From NCBI GenBank assembly GCA_039793685.1, contig JBDRAL010000071.1:58038-122037 (forward strand): a stretch of 64,000 nt of DNA, in the 5' to 3' direction. Numbering within the stretch: position 1 is the stretch's first letter; the number at the start of each line of letters is the position of its first letter. Both the position numbers and the translations under genes were made by a program. Shown one piece after another: positions 16,801-23,968 of this stretch. The notes under the pieces are model-generated. The model was given only the letters and a program-made list of their open reading frames with translations, made no database searches and was not told the DNA's origin. This DNA comes from JAAFHI01 sp039793685 (GTDB lineage: Bacteria; Acidobacteriota; Blastocatellia; Chloracidobacteriales; Chloracidobacteriaceae).

Positions 16801-19100
16801 TTTCCGAACGAAATCGCCGATCCCGTCCCGGCCACCGGGCTGCCGACCGGCGAGGCACCGTTGAACAACTGGTAGTTGACGCCGCTCTGCGAGCCGCTCA
16901 GGCCAACCGCCACGCCCGGACCGCCGGCGCAAACGCCGCCGCCGCCGGTCACGTTGAACACTGTCGGCAGCGTATTCACTGTCACAACCGCGTTGCCGGT
17001 CATGTTGGCCGTGCAGATCGTCGTTCCGAACGTACCAACGACGGTGTAGGTCCCCGCCGTCGTCTGGTTTCCGAATGAAATCGCCGAACCCGTGCCCGCG
17101 ACCGGGCTGCCGACCGGCGACGCGCCGCGGAACAACTGGTAATTCACGCCGACTTCCGTATCGCTCAAGCCGACCGCGACGCCGCTACCGCCCGAGCAGA
17201 AACTTCCGCCGCCCGTCACGGTGAAGGCCGTGATGGTCGGGCAGGCGTTCGTCAGCGAGAAATTCACGCCGGTCGTCACGCCGCGCGCCGAAGCGGCCAC
17301 GTTGTAGGGTCCGCCCGCCGTCGTGTTGGCCGTCACCGTACCGCTCGTGGCCGAGCCGGAGGCAATCGTCGCCGGATTGCCCGCGACGGTCGCGCTCGCG
17401 CCCGAACCCGGAGGCGTAAAGGTTACCTGTCCGCCATCGACCGGTTCGCTGTTCGCGCTCGCGACCGTCACCGTCAGTGGTGTCGCGAAGGCTGTTCCCG
17501 GCGCGGTCGTCTGGTTGTTGCCGGTCCCACGCGTCATGGTGAAGCCGCGCGATTCAAACGAACCGATGTCGGTCGTCCCGACGCGCGCAATCCCGCGCTG
17601 GTCGCTCGTCGGCGCGCTGGTGGCCGTTCCCGCGTTGATCGCCGGGCTGCCCGGCAGAAGGGCGCAGGTCTGGGTCTGACCGCCGTTGCTTCCCAGCGCC
17701 GCGAGCAGCGGGTTGGTGTTCGGCAGGTCGCCGGTTCCCGTCAGCGTGCCCGTTCCGTCGCTGCAAAGGTTATTGCCGAGGGAACTCGCCCCGCTGCCCG
17801 AAATCTGGGGTGACTGCCCCGAGAAAATGGTGTTGCGGTAGGTGCCCGGATTTTGAGCGACCAGCGCCGCCCCGCCGCCGAACGCCGTGGAGTTGCTGGT
17901 ATTGCCCGAGAAGGTGCAGTTCGTCAGCGCCAGCGCCGTGGCGTTGGAAAAATGGAAAATGCCGCCCCCGGACCCGTTGGTGCCGGAGATCTGGTTGCCG
18001 GAAAAGGTACAGTTGGTGATGTTCATCACCGCGGCCTGGGCGTTGATCGCCGACCCCTGGAACCCGGTTGAATTTCCGCTGAAGGTCGTATTGCTGATGG
18101 TCGCGGGGTTGACGAAAACGACCGCAAGTCCCCCGCCGGAACTGGCCCCGACGTTGTTCACGATCGCGCACTGGCTGATGGTCAGCGATCCGCCGGTAAT
18201 GTTGAGGCCACCGCCGGAAAATGACGACGATCCGTTCTGGATCCGCATTCCCGAAAAGCCGTACGACTGCGTGAACAGAACATTCGGCGTCTCGAAAATG
18301 CTGTAGCTGCCACTCGACGACCGGTTGATGGTCAGATTCGTCGCGCCCGGTCCGTTGATCGTGACCGAAATGTTGTTGATCTGCGGCAAGGCACTCAGCA
18401 GGTTGATCGTGCCGGTCGCCGAGATGGTGATGACGTGGGGACCGCTTGAGTCGGCGTTCGCGCTGGTCAGCGCCTGCCGAAGACTACCCGTCCCGCTGTC
18501 GTTGGTGTTGGTCACCGAAAAGTTGGTGAACGGCACGATGACCTCGGCTTTAATTTCCGTCCACTCGCCGTCCGCCTTGTTCTTCAGCCCCGACGAAGGC
18601 AGCGCGGAAACGCCGTCGCTGTCCGGCGCGAGCCAGCCGCCCGCCATTTTGGCGTTGGTCCCGACGATTTCCGGGTCCGAAACCCGCATCCGCGCCGCCG
18701 CCGGCGACCGGAACACCTTCACCGCGTCGGTGTCCACCCCCGGCGCGAGCCGCCAGACGACCGTGAAGGCATCGTATTTTTCGCCTTCCATCCGCGCGAA
18801 AACCCCGTGCGCAATCTCGGTCTCCTCGACCGGCACGCCGGTGGCCGTCTGAATCGCCCACGCGACCGGGTTCACCGCCTCGTGCTGGCGGCGGATCCGT
18901 TCAAGCAGTTCGGGCGTTTCGTTCTCGGGCTTGAGGTAGACCGGGGTCGGTTCGGGAATCTCGGCGACCGGAGCCGTGCGGTTCGCCTTTGGAGACGACC
19001 AACTGTCGGCCCGGAGGACAACCCCCGTGAGCGACAGAAATGAAATGATCGAAATGGCGACTGTCAGAAGAATTCGAGATCGGGCTGATGGATTTTTCAT
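10884..19100 (-). CDS. Secreted multi-domain beta-helix/Ig-like surface protein, 2738 aa
   Basis: This is the largest of three paralogues. I place the start at the ATG at 19100 (MKNPSARSRILLTVAIS), because AGAAGGA sits about 8 bases upstream and a signal peptide begins there; an in-frame ATG at 19157 would add 19 residues. After the signal peptide and the conserved N-terminal domain come three beta-helix plus Big-Ig cassettes (helices at about 190-515, 800-1115 and 1480-1790). Ten CHU-like Ig repeats follow in blocks of two, three and five. Then come Fn3-like (about 2344), BACON (about 2445) and the same C-terminal domain as the 1910-residue paralogue. Large blocks are nearly identical in DNA to the neighbouring genes, which points to expansion by unequal recombination. 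Secretion is predicted; function is unknown. Confidence 0.9.
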   Translation of the reverse strand: MKNPSARSRILLTVAISIISFLSLTGVVLRADSWSSPKANRTAPVAEIPEPTPVYLKPENETPELLERIRRQHEAVNPVAWAIQTATGVPVEETEIAHGVFARMEGEKYDAFTVVWRLAPGVDTDAVKVFRSPAAARMRVSDPEIVGTNAKMAGGWLAPDSDGVSALPSSGLKNKADGEWTEIKAEVIVPFTNFSVTNTNDSGTGSLRQALTSANADSSGPHVITISATGTINLLSALPQINNISVTINGPGATNLTINRSSSGSYSIFETPNVLFTQSYGFSGMRIQNGSSSFSGGGLNITGGSLTISQCAIVNNVGASSGGGLAVVFVNPATISNTTFSGNSTGFQGSAINAQAAVMNITNCTFSGNQISGTNGSGGGIFHFSNATALALTNCTFSGNTSNSTAFGGGAALVAQNPGTYRNTIFSGQSPQISGSGASSLGNNLCSDGTGTLTGTGDLPNTNPLLAALGSNGGQTQTCALLPGSPAINAGTATSAPTSDQRGIARVGTTDIGSFESRGFTMTRGTGNNQTTAPGTAFATPLTVTVASANSEPVDGGQVTFTPPGSGASATVAGNPATIASGSATSGTVTANTTAGGPYNVAASARGVTTGVNFSLTNACPTITAFTVTGGGSFCSGGSGVAVGLSDTEVGVNYQLFRGASPVGSPVAGTGSAISFGNQTTAGTYTVVGTFGTTICTANMTGNAVVTVNTLPTVFNVTGGGGVCAGGPGVAVGLSGSQSGVNYQLFNGASPVGSPVAGTGSAISFGNQTTAGTYTVVATNGTTSCTANMTGSATVTVIGDQLVTNGSDSGAGSLRQAIADACPGSTITFQAGVTTVTLTTAELAINKNLTINGGTGVTVTRQGGSPNFRIFNVLSGNTVSMNNLTVTNGSAPVQAGGIQNSGTLTLTNCAISGNTAPQSGGIQNDNILTMTGCTVSSNSGTTFGGGLIIAGSTTTLTNCTISGNIGGSDSGGIGAAGTVSLTNCTIANNQVTSTGGGITVNTANVTLRNTIFAQNTAPISPNIDGTVNAASSNNLIGVGGTGGLTNGVNGNLVGVATPLLGTLGSNGGPTQTIALLPGSPAINAGTNTSAPSTDQRGIARPQQTTTDIGAFESRGFTMTLSGGNNQSAPVNTAFASPLAVTVSSAFSEPVNGGRVTFTPPGSGASATIAGNPATIASGTATTGTVTANGTLGGPYTVAASANGVPTGVNFSLTNGCPTITAFNVTGGGNICAGNSAVVGLSGSQTGVNYQLFNGASPVGSPVAGTGSAISFGNQTAAGTYTVVATNAATGCTANMTGSATVTVNPLPTLFTVTGGGSFCAGGSGVAVGLSSSQTGVSYQLFRGASPVGNPVVGTGSAISFGSQTTAGTYTVLATNTVTACMSTMTGSAVVTVNALPTVFNVTGGGVVCGGGPGVAVGLSGSQSGVNYQLFNGASPVGSPVAGTGSAISFGNQTTVGTYTVVATNTTTGCTSNMTGSAVVTANSLVVTNGNDSGAGSLRDVLATACAGSTITFQTGVTTVTLTTAELSVGASVTINGGTGVTVTRGAGSPNFRIFNILSGNTVSMNNLTVTNGNGTGDGGGILSNGALTLTNCTISGNTASNRGGGLFVLNASATLTGCTINGNTSTNFGAGAFQSTSVTLTNCTVSGNTGSVGGLAFDNSSPATLTNCSVANNSSFGIVVVSSSRATSLVTLVNTMVLDTINGFVSLTSFNNLVQGIPGLGAAGGLVDGTDGNLVNVANPRVGTLGNYGGATQTLALLPGSPAINAGTATGAPTTDQRGIARVGNVDIGAFESRGFTMALSGGNNQSAPIGANFASPLAVTVASAFGEPVDGGGVTFTSPGSGASASVAGNPATIASGTATTGTVTANGTPGGPYVVAASANGVATGVNFSLTNACPTITAFSVTGGGSFCSGGTGVAVGLSGSQTGVSYQLFNGASPVGSPVAGTGSALNFGNQTTAGTYTVVGAFGATGCTANMTGSATVTVNALPTAFNVTGGGSFCSGGTGVAVGLSGSQTGVNYQLFNGASPVGSPVAGTGSAISFGNQTTAGTYTVVATATTGSCTSNMTGSAVVTVNALPAIFNVTGGGGTSCVGGSGVAVGLSGSETGVNYQLFNGATPLGSPVAGTGSALNFGNQTTAGTYTVVATNSTTGCTSNMSGNAVVTVVSAPTAFNVTGGGSFCAGGTGVAVGLSGSETGVNYQLFRGASPVGSPVAGTGSALSLGIQTTAGTYTVVGTNATAGCSTNMTGSAVVTVNPTPSIFNVTGGGSFCTGGTGVAVGLSGSQTGVNYQLFNGASPVGSPVAGTGSALNFGNQTTAGTYTVVATNGTTGCTSNMSGSAVVTVTTCQPTVTTNPATGVSSTGATLNGTVTANGDSTTVLFRYGTTAGGPYPNVIAATPSPVTGTTPTTVSATLTGLATNQIYYFVVEGSNVSGTSQGAEQSFSTATCSFQLSASSANFPASGGNGSVTLTTTTGCVWTVSGLPDWIINVSPANGTGTTAITYTVNPNLSQNPRSATLTIGGQSYTVNQDPSVQVNGSIGLAITGQTVLPTSCGPNYANDYVITATLTNTGSQPIYNPYLRVLELQEAAGSPAPPVPFRLITADGATCGTGGLVGSIQSTDGQTTPATLPTLAPGQSVTVRLVIALPSLRRFRFIFGVDGSFTAPVAMKGRASKAGFAKTFTLARQIEPSTGTAFVFIPSADGKTMNIVPVQPELEAFLNLGDNFWAGLNQARLASSTKHP

Positions 19101-19205
19101 GATTTTCCTTCTCGGGCGGGACGGTGGAAAAAATGGACGGATTCCGGACCGGGACACACCTCTCCCCGGCGCGCGAAATCTTTTTTCCCCGCGGATCGGA
19201 CTGCT

Positions 19206-19406
19206 TCAGGATGGTTCGTTTTCAGATGGCGCTTCCGCCGGAGGTGGTCCGGCGGGCGTCTCCAACTGGCGGCTTTCCGGGGCGACCGGTTTATGAAGTT
19301 CCGATCCGCACAACGGACAGCGGTCCGCCGGATGCTGGTCGGCGGGCTGGACCACCACGACTTCGCGGGTGGTCACGACCGTTCGGGTACGTCGGATTCG
19401 GGACAC
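19206..19406 (-). CDS. Small CPLCG zinc-ribbon-like protein, 66 aa
   Basis: I start this at the GTG at 19406 (VSRIRRTRTVV) because GAGGAAAG lies about 7 bases upstream; an ATG at 19457 gives an unlikely basic extension. The protein has a short strand-rich N-terminus (TRTVVTTREVVVVQP), one CPLCG motif and a Pro/Glu-rich tail. Very small proteins with this plan (RRI...T-E-V-V, then CPxC, then an acidic tail) are, as I recall, common and uncharacterised in Blastocatellia. A single CxxC would need a partner or a dimer to bind a metal. The gene lies between the surface-protein cluster and the divergent winged-helix/TolB gene. Confidence 0.65.
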   Translation of the reverse strand: MSRIRRTRTVVTTREVVVVQPADQHPADRCPLCGSELHKPVAPESRQLETPAGPPPAEAPSENEPS

Positions 19407-19586
19407 GGTTTCTTTCCTCGGAACGCGATTTTTTGGTAGAAAGCCACGTCCCCCCAAAACTCATCGGGGCAGCCGCGATTTCGGAAAGACATGGCTTTTG
19501 AACTGGACGCGACCTTAGAGAAACCGTCCTTTTCCCGTCCCCATTTGGGTATCAAATTTCCATCATTTTTTTATCATTGCCGTTAA

Positions 19587-21827
19587 ATGCTTCCCCTTCA
19601 ACAAGATAACGAAATCTACGAATTTCGCGGATTTCGACTGGAAATCGCCGAACGGCGGCTTTCCAGGGAGGGAAACGTCCTGCCGCTGACGCCGAAGGCG
19701 TTCGATCTGCTCGTCGTACTGGTTCAAAACGACGGGCGACTGTTGAGCAAGCGGGAGCTGATGGAACTCGTCTGGCCGAATCAGGCGGTCGAGGAAGGCA
19801 ATCTTGTAAACAATATTTACACCTTGCGGAAGACGCTGGACGGCTCGGCGTCCGCCGAGGAATCGGTCATCGAAACCGTTCCGCGACACGGCTACCGGTT
19901 CCGGGGAAACGTGACCGCCCTCGCTCGTCCCTCCTCTGCGGCGGTCGCGCCGTCGTCTCCCCTCGTCTTCCAGCGGGTGACCGTCACCGAAATTCAGACG
20001 GAGGAAATCGAAACCGACCTGCCGTCCGCGGCGGAGGTCAGGGACATCTCCGGTCGGTCGGTCGGCCTGCTGCCCGCCGGTCGTCCGGAACGTTCGGGAA
20101 GGTGGTGGAAAACGCTCGCGGGCGGCGTGGTCGCGGGGGCGGTCCTCCTCGGCGGCGTCGGCTGGTGGATGAAACGGGAAACCCGTCCGCCGGACGGCCC
20201 GCCGCCGAAGGTCCGCCCGCTGACCGGACTGCGCGACCAGGAACTCGACCCGGCCTTCAGTCCCGACGGAACGCGCCTCGCCTACGCCGCGAAACCGCCC
20301 GGCCAGGACAACTTCGACATTTTCATCACGGCCCCCGGCGAACTCTCCCCCCGCCGGGTGACGCAGACTCCCGCCAACGAAAGCAATCCCGTCTGGTCGC
20401 CCGACGGGAAACGGATCGCCTTTCAACGTCAGCGCGTCAGTCCCGACGGTCCGGTGCTGTACGACATCTTTATCCGCTCGCTCGACGACGGCGCGGAGAA
20501 ACTCGTCGCCACCGCCGGGGAAGCGGGCTTCGACTGGTCGCCGGACGGCAAGCTCTTTGTTCTCAACAATAAAATTGACCCGGACCACCCGCTCCGGCTG
20601 CATCTGGTGGAAGCCGAAACGGGCATTCGGCGCGATCTTCAAACCGATCCGACGATTCCGGGCATCGACCTCCACCCGAAATTTTCGCCCGACGGAAAAA
20701 CGCTCGCCTTCTGTCGCGGGGTCATGAATCCGGGAGAAATTTTCACGATTCCGGTCAACGGCGGCCCGATGCAACGGGTGACGACCGACAACGCCCGGGT
20801 GGGACGCCTCGCGTGGCTGCCGAACGGGAAGGAAATCATCTATTCGTCTGACCAGTCCGGGGCGCTCGGCCTGTGGCGCGTCCCCGCGACCGGCGGCCCC
20901 TCGACGCCGGTGGGCGGCGTCACCGGATTCCCGCTTGCGCTGGCGATTGACCCGAAAGGCGGGCGACTGGCGTACCAGATGGTGGATTCCGACTTGAACA
21001 TCTGGAAACTGGCCGCCGGTTCGGAGCGTCCGGAACTGTTCGTCGGGACCACCCAGAGCGACGACAGCCCGCAGTTTTCACCGGACGGTCGCCGGGTCGC
21101 CTTTTCCTCCGACCGGTCGGGCAGCAGCCAGATCTGGACGTGCAACGCCGACGGAAGCGACCAGAAACCGCTCACCGCGTTCGTCGATCACTTCGTCACG
21201 GGAACGCCCCGCTGGTCGCCGGACGGAAAATGGATCGCCTTCGACTCCAACCACGGCGATGTCACCGACATTTTCATCATCCCGTCGGACGGCGGCGAAC
21301 CCCGGCGGCTCACCGACGGCGTCACCGTCAACAGCCTGCCGTCATGGTCCGCCGACGGAAAGTGGATTTACTTCTGCTCGCGGCGGTCGGGGCCGCGGCA
21401 ACTGTGGAAAATTCCGGTTGCGGGCGGCGCGCCGGTTCAGATTACCCGCGACGGGGGCTGGGAAAGCTGGGCGACATCGAAAGCGGTCTTCTACACCAAA
21501 AAACGGCGGTTCGGCGGCATCTGGAGCGTCCCGCTCGACGGCGGTCCGGAAACGGTCGTCCCGGAACTTGCCGACGTGCCAGGACACCGCTACTGGATGG
21601 CAACCGAACGGGGCATCTGGTTCACCGGCGCGCCGGAAACCGGTCGGTCGGAGTTGAAATTTTTCGATTTCGCCACGCGGACCATCACAACGACCCGGAA
21701 ACTACCCGCGCTCCCGCCGTTTCCGAATCCGGCTGGTCTCGCCATCTCGCCCGACGAAAAAACGGTGTTGTTCATCCAGGAAGATCAGCCCAAAAGCGAA
21801 ATCATGGTGCTGGAAAATTTCCGGTGA
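19587..21827 (+). CDS. Membrane-anchored winged-helix regulator with TolB-like beta-propeller (CadC-like), 746 aa
   Basis: Residues about 10-110 form an OmpR/CadC-type winged-helix DNA-binding domain (EFRGFRLEIAERRLSREG ... VSP-like turn ... VPRHGYRF). One membrane helix follows at about 172-195 (LAGGVVAGAVLLGGVGWW). The periplasmic part is a run of PD40/WD40-like TolB blades, each with the core FSPDGxxLAF or WSPDGKWIAF. The plan is that of ToxR/CadC one-component regulators, in which the outer domain senses and the cytoplasmic domain binds DNA. Such fusions are numerous in Acidobacteriota. No phosphorelay residues are present. It is divergent from the small CPLCG gene, with which it may share a promoter region. 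The ATG has no strong ribosome-binding site. Ligand and targets cannot be told from sequence. Confidence 0.9.
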   Translation: MLPLQQDNEIYEFRGFRLEIAERRLSREGNVLPLTPKAFDLLVVLVQNDGRLLSKRELMELVWPNQAVEEGNLVNNIYTLRKTLDGSASAEESVIETVPRHGYRFRGNVTALARPSSAAVAPSSPLVFQRVTVTEIQTEEIETDLPSAAEVRDISGRSVGLLPAGRPERSGRWWKTLAGGVVAGAVLLGGVGWWMKRETRPPDGPPPKVRPLTGLRDQELDPAFSPDGTRLAYAAKPPGQDNFDIFITAPGELSPRRVTQTPANESNPVWSPDGKRIAFQRQRVSPDGPVLYDIFIRSLDDGAEKLVATAGEAGFDWSPDGKLFVLNNKIDPDHPLRLHLVEAETGIRRDLQTDPTIPGIDLHPKFSPDGKTLAFCRGVMNPGEIFTIPVNGGPMQRVTTDNARVGRLAWLPNGKEIIYSSDQSGALGLWRVPATGGPSTPVGGVTGFPLALAIDPKGGRLAYQMVDSDLNIWKLAAGSERPELFVGTTQSDDSPQFSPDGRRVAFSSDRSGSSQIWTCNADGSDQKPLTAFVDHFVTGTPRWSPDGKWIAFDSNHGDVTDIFIIPSDGGEPRRLTDGVTVNSLPSWSADGKWIYFCSRRSGPRQLWKIPVAGGAPVQITRDGGWESWATSKAVFYTKKRRFGGIWSVPLDGGPETVVPELADVPGHRYWMATERGIWFTGAPETGRSELKFFDFATRTITTTRKLPALPPFPNPAGLAISPDEKTVLFIQEDQPKSEIMVLENFR

Positions 21828-21833
21828 GCCTGC

Positions 21834-21925
21834 GGTCAGGATGTCCGCGCTCCGTCATGCGGGAAGGATGTCCGTGTTCGATCGAAAAGACATGCGGACA
21901 GGATGTCCGCGCTCCCTCGCGCTCC
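21834..21925. repeat. Direct repeats of a CAGGATGTCCGCGCTCC motif
   Basis: The 17-mer occurs at about 21837 and 21899, with a shorter copy (AGGATGTCCG) between. The last copy extends to GCGGACAGGATGTCCGC, which folds on itself. This looks like a dispersed intergenic palindrome fragment lying between a stop codon and the following hairpin. Confidence 0.6.
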
Positions 21926-21938
21926 AGAACACGACAAG

Positions 21939-21965
21939 CCAGACCGGTCTGGGAGACCGGTCTGG
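21939..21965. terminator. Perfect 12-bp hairpin between convergent genes
   Basis: CCAGACCGGTCT and AGACCGGTCTGG are separated by only GGG, giving a very stable stem between the plus-strand winged-helix gene and the minus-strand rpsN. The T-run is weak on both sides, so it may be a bidirectional terminator or a dispersed repeat. Confidence 0.6.
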
Positions 21966-22016
21966 CCGTTTGAAGTCGGAAATTGGTTTACGGAAACGTC
22001 GCAGGGGAGCCGGTAA

Positions 22017-22322
22017 TTACCAGCTCGCCTTTTTCACGCCGGGAATCAGACCCTGAAGCGCCATTTCGCGGAACGCGATACGGCAGAGGCCGAACTTGCG
22101 GAGATAACCCCGCGAACGGCCGGTCAGGGAGCAGCGGTTGCGCTGCCGAACCGACGACGAATTGCGCGGGAGGCTCTGGAGCTTCATCTGGGCCGCTTCG
22201 CGGTCGTCGTCCGAGGTTTTCGGATTACGGATGGTTTCCTTCAGGGCAGCGCGCCGTTCGGCGTACTTGGCGACCAAGCTATCAATCTTGTCGTGCTTGG
22301 CAATACGGCTGGTCTTCGCCAT
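22017..22322 (-). CDS. rpsN: 30S ribosomal protein S14, zinc-independent form
   Basis: 101 residues with the S14 signature RNRCSLTGRSRGYLRKFGLCRIAFREMA. It matches the long, zinc-free (C-minus) S14 class: the CxxC-x12-CxxC zinc ribbon of the 61-residue form is absent, and the N-terminal helical extension (MAKTSRIAKHDKIDSLVAKY) is present. S14 sits in the 30S head and is needed for late assembly. It lies 24 bases downstream of the L31 gene on the same strand, with GAGGAAG before its ATG, so the two are probably one operon. The pairing of two zinc-independent paralogues suggests a zinc-limitation set. Confidence 0.95.
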   Translation of the reverse strand: MAKTSRIAKHDKIDSLVAKYAERRAALKETIRNPKTSDDDREAAQMKLQSLPRNSSSVRQRNRCSLTGRSRGYLRKFGLCRIAFREMALQGLIPGVKKASW

Positions 22323-22346
22323 TGTCAGTCTTCCTCGTAAAAGTAA

Positions 22347-22634
22347 TTAGCCTTGGGTTTCTTCGGCGGGCGCGGCTTCGGTGGTCGCGCCTTTCTTGCC
22401 GTAGCGCTTCTTGAAGCGGTCGATACGGCCGGCGGTGTCCACCAGCTTCTGCTTGCCGGTGAAGAACGGGTGCGACGCCATCGAAATATCCACCTGCACC
22501 AGGGGATACTCGACGCCATCGACCGTGATCGTCCGATTGGTCTTCACCGTCGAACGGGTAATGAAGTTGTGGTTCGCCGATTCGTCGCGAAACACGACCA
22601 AACGGTAATTCTTGGGATGGATCTCCGGTTTCAT
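22347..22634 (-). CDS. rpmE2: 50S ribosomal protein L31, type B (zinc-independent)
   Basis: 95 residues. MKPEIHPKNYRLVVFRD, ITRSTVKTNRTI, SMASHPFFTGKQK and VDTAGRIDRFKKRY are the type B L31 hallmarks. The CxxC zinc pair of type A L31 is missing. The tail beyond the family core is Ala/Glu/Thr-rich. L31 bridges the 50S central protuberance and the 30S head. It is the first gene of a two-gene unit with rpsN. In many bacteria type B L31 and zinc-free S14 are derepressed by Zur under zinc starvation; here a dyad lies next to a plausible promoter upstream, but the regulator itself is not in the window. Confidence 0.95.
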   Translation of the reverse strand: MKPEIHPKNYRLVVFRDESANHNFITRSTVKTNRTITVDGVEYPLVQVDISMASHPFFTGKQKLVDTAGRIDRFKKRYGKKGATTEAAPAEETQG

Positions 22635-22690
22635 TTCCGACTTCCTTTCAACATTCGGTCGTCCCCGGCCGCGCCGGTCAAACGACGCCG

Positions 22691-22751
22691 TTCACATCGA
22701 AACGTGAAAAGCAAAGCGGCGATAATACACATGAAATCGGGGTTCCGCCAA
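22691..22751 (-). promoter_or_regulatory. Candidate promoter and dyad operator for rpmE2-rpsN
   Basis: On the minus strand TTGGCG (22746-22751) and TATTAT (22722-22727) are spaced by 18 bases. Just downstream of the expected start lies the inverted repeat TTCAC-N8-GTGAA (22691-22708). The boxes are seen directly. That a zinc regulator binds there is inference, since the dyad is not a textbook Zur box. Confidence 0.45.
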
Positions 22752-22778
22752 GAGGAAAGTGGAAGTTTCGGGAAAAAC

Positions 22779-22820
22779 AGTGGGCAGCCGCCAGTGGTTA
22801 GTGGTCAGCAGTTAGCAGTT
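22779..22820 (+). repeat. Heptanucleotide array (AGTGGTT/AGCAGTT family)
   Basis: Six consecutive 7-base units: AGTGGGC, AGCCGCC, AGTGGTT, AGTGGTC, AGCAGTT, AGCAGTT. Confidence 0.85.
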
Positions 22821-22936
22821 CGCCCTCGGTCGTCGAAGGACGGTTGATCATTTCCGTTCATCCATAACGGCGGGTTTTCGCTCGTAGCCCCGGATGATGC
22901 GAGTCTTCGAGCGAATCCGGGGAAGTCTTGAAAATT

Positions 22937-23003
22937 GTGGTCAGCAGTCAGCGGTCAGTTTCCAGTAGCCGAATTCCGCATTCGATATTCCGCATTCACC
23001 TGG
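22937..23003. repeat. Two abutting heptanucleotide arrays (AGCAGTC and CGCATTC families)
   Basis: Units GTGGTC, AGCAGTC, AGCGGTC, AGTTTCC, AGTAGCC run directly into CGAATTC, CGCATTC, GATATTC, CGCATTC. With the array at 22779 they fill most of the roughly 450-base gap before the SDR gene, which otherwise shows no gene. Confidence 0.8.
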
Positions 23004-23088
23004 AATATCGCCGGGCGCTGGCGCAATTCATGGGAAAACCGGTAAGAACACCGAGCAAGGCACGTCTTCCAAAAAGGAATCCTTTTTT

Positions 23089-23796
23089 ATGAATCTCAAC
23101 GATCTGTCCGTCGTCGTCACGGGCGGGACCGGGGGCCTCGGCGAAGTCGCCGTCGCCGCCTTTCTCGCCGCCGGAGCCACCGTCACCGCCACCCATTCGC
23201 CCCGGTCCGCCCCGCAGAGCGCCGATTTCGCCGCGCGGTTCGGGGACGGCGCGTCCCGATTACACCTCATCGGGGTCAATCTGACCGACGAAGCCAGCGT
23301 CGCCGCGCTCGCGGAGAGCGTTCAGGAAAAAACCGGGAAAATCGACGCCTGGGTGAACATCGTCGGGGGGTACGCCGGGGGAACCGCCGTTGCCGACACC
23401 TCGCTCGAAGAATTCGAACGGATGTTCACGCTCAATCTCCGGACGGCCTTTCTCGGCTCGCGCGCGGCCATGCGCGCCATGCTCCCGCGCAAGACGGGCC
23501 GCATCATCAACGTTTCCTCCAAAGGCGGCCTGCGCGGATCGGCCCTCCACGCGGGCTACGCCGCCTCGAAATCGGCGATCATCCGCCTCACCGAAACGCT
23601 TGCCGCCGAAGCCGCCGGTCACGGCATTACGGCGAACGTCCTGCTGCCCGGAATGATCGACACGCCGGCCAACCGCGCCGCCATGCCCGACGCCGACCGC
23701 TCAGGCTGGGTCGCCCCCGCCGACATCGCCGCCGTGATGGTCTTCCTCGCCTCCCCCGAAGCACGGGGCGTCAATGGCGCGTCAATCGAAGTCTGA
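23089..23796 (+). CDS. SDR-family NAD(P)-dependent oxidoreductase, 235 aa
   Basis: A classical short-chain dehydrogenase/reductase with a Rossmann glycine motif TGGTGGLG at residues 11-18, an NAG-like VNIVGG segment, and a catalytic triad Ser144, Tyr157 and Lys161 (GYAASKSA). The length, about 235 residues, is at the short end of the classical family. The substrate cannot be told from the motifs. AAGGA lies about 10 bases before the ATG, inside the palindrome AAAAAGGA-A-TCCTTTTT (23071-23087). The last codons overlap the start of an AGTCTGG heptad array, so GAAGTCTGA carries the stop. It is convergent with the EamA transporter gene. Confidence 0.92.
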   Translation: MNLNDLSVVVTGGTGGLGEVAVAAFLAAGATVTATHSPRSAPQSADFAARFGDGASRLHLIGVNLTDEASVAALAESVQEKTGKIDAWVNIVGGYAGGTAVADTSLEEFERMFTLNLRTAFLGSRAAMRAMLPRKTGRIINVSSKGGLRGSALHAGYAASKSAIIRLTETLAAEAAGHGITANVLLPGMIDTPANRAAMPDADRSGWVAPADIAAVMVFLASPEARGVNGASIEV

Positions 23797-23968
23797 AAAC
23801 AAAGTCTTGGAGTCTGGAGTCGAGAGTCTGGAGTCAAGAAAAAAACAGTTGGTGTCTTTTCTGGTTTTGACTCCAGATTCCAGACGTTCTTTTGGCCGAA
23901 AGATATTCCATCGAAAGACTTTGTCTTTTGTTTTGACTCCAGACTCTCGACTCCAGACTCCAGACTAT
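23790..23968. repeat. Inverted pair of AGTCTGG heptad elements
   Basis: One element reads AGTCTGG-AGTCGAG-AGTCTGG-AGTCAAG on the plus strand (to about 23836). Two others read the same on the minus strand (about 23868-23885 and 23934-23967). They can pair to long hairpins between the convergent SDR and EamA genes and may end transcription of both. The stop codons of both genes lie in or touch the arrays. Confidence 0.85.
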
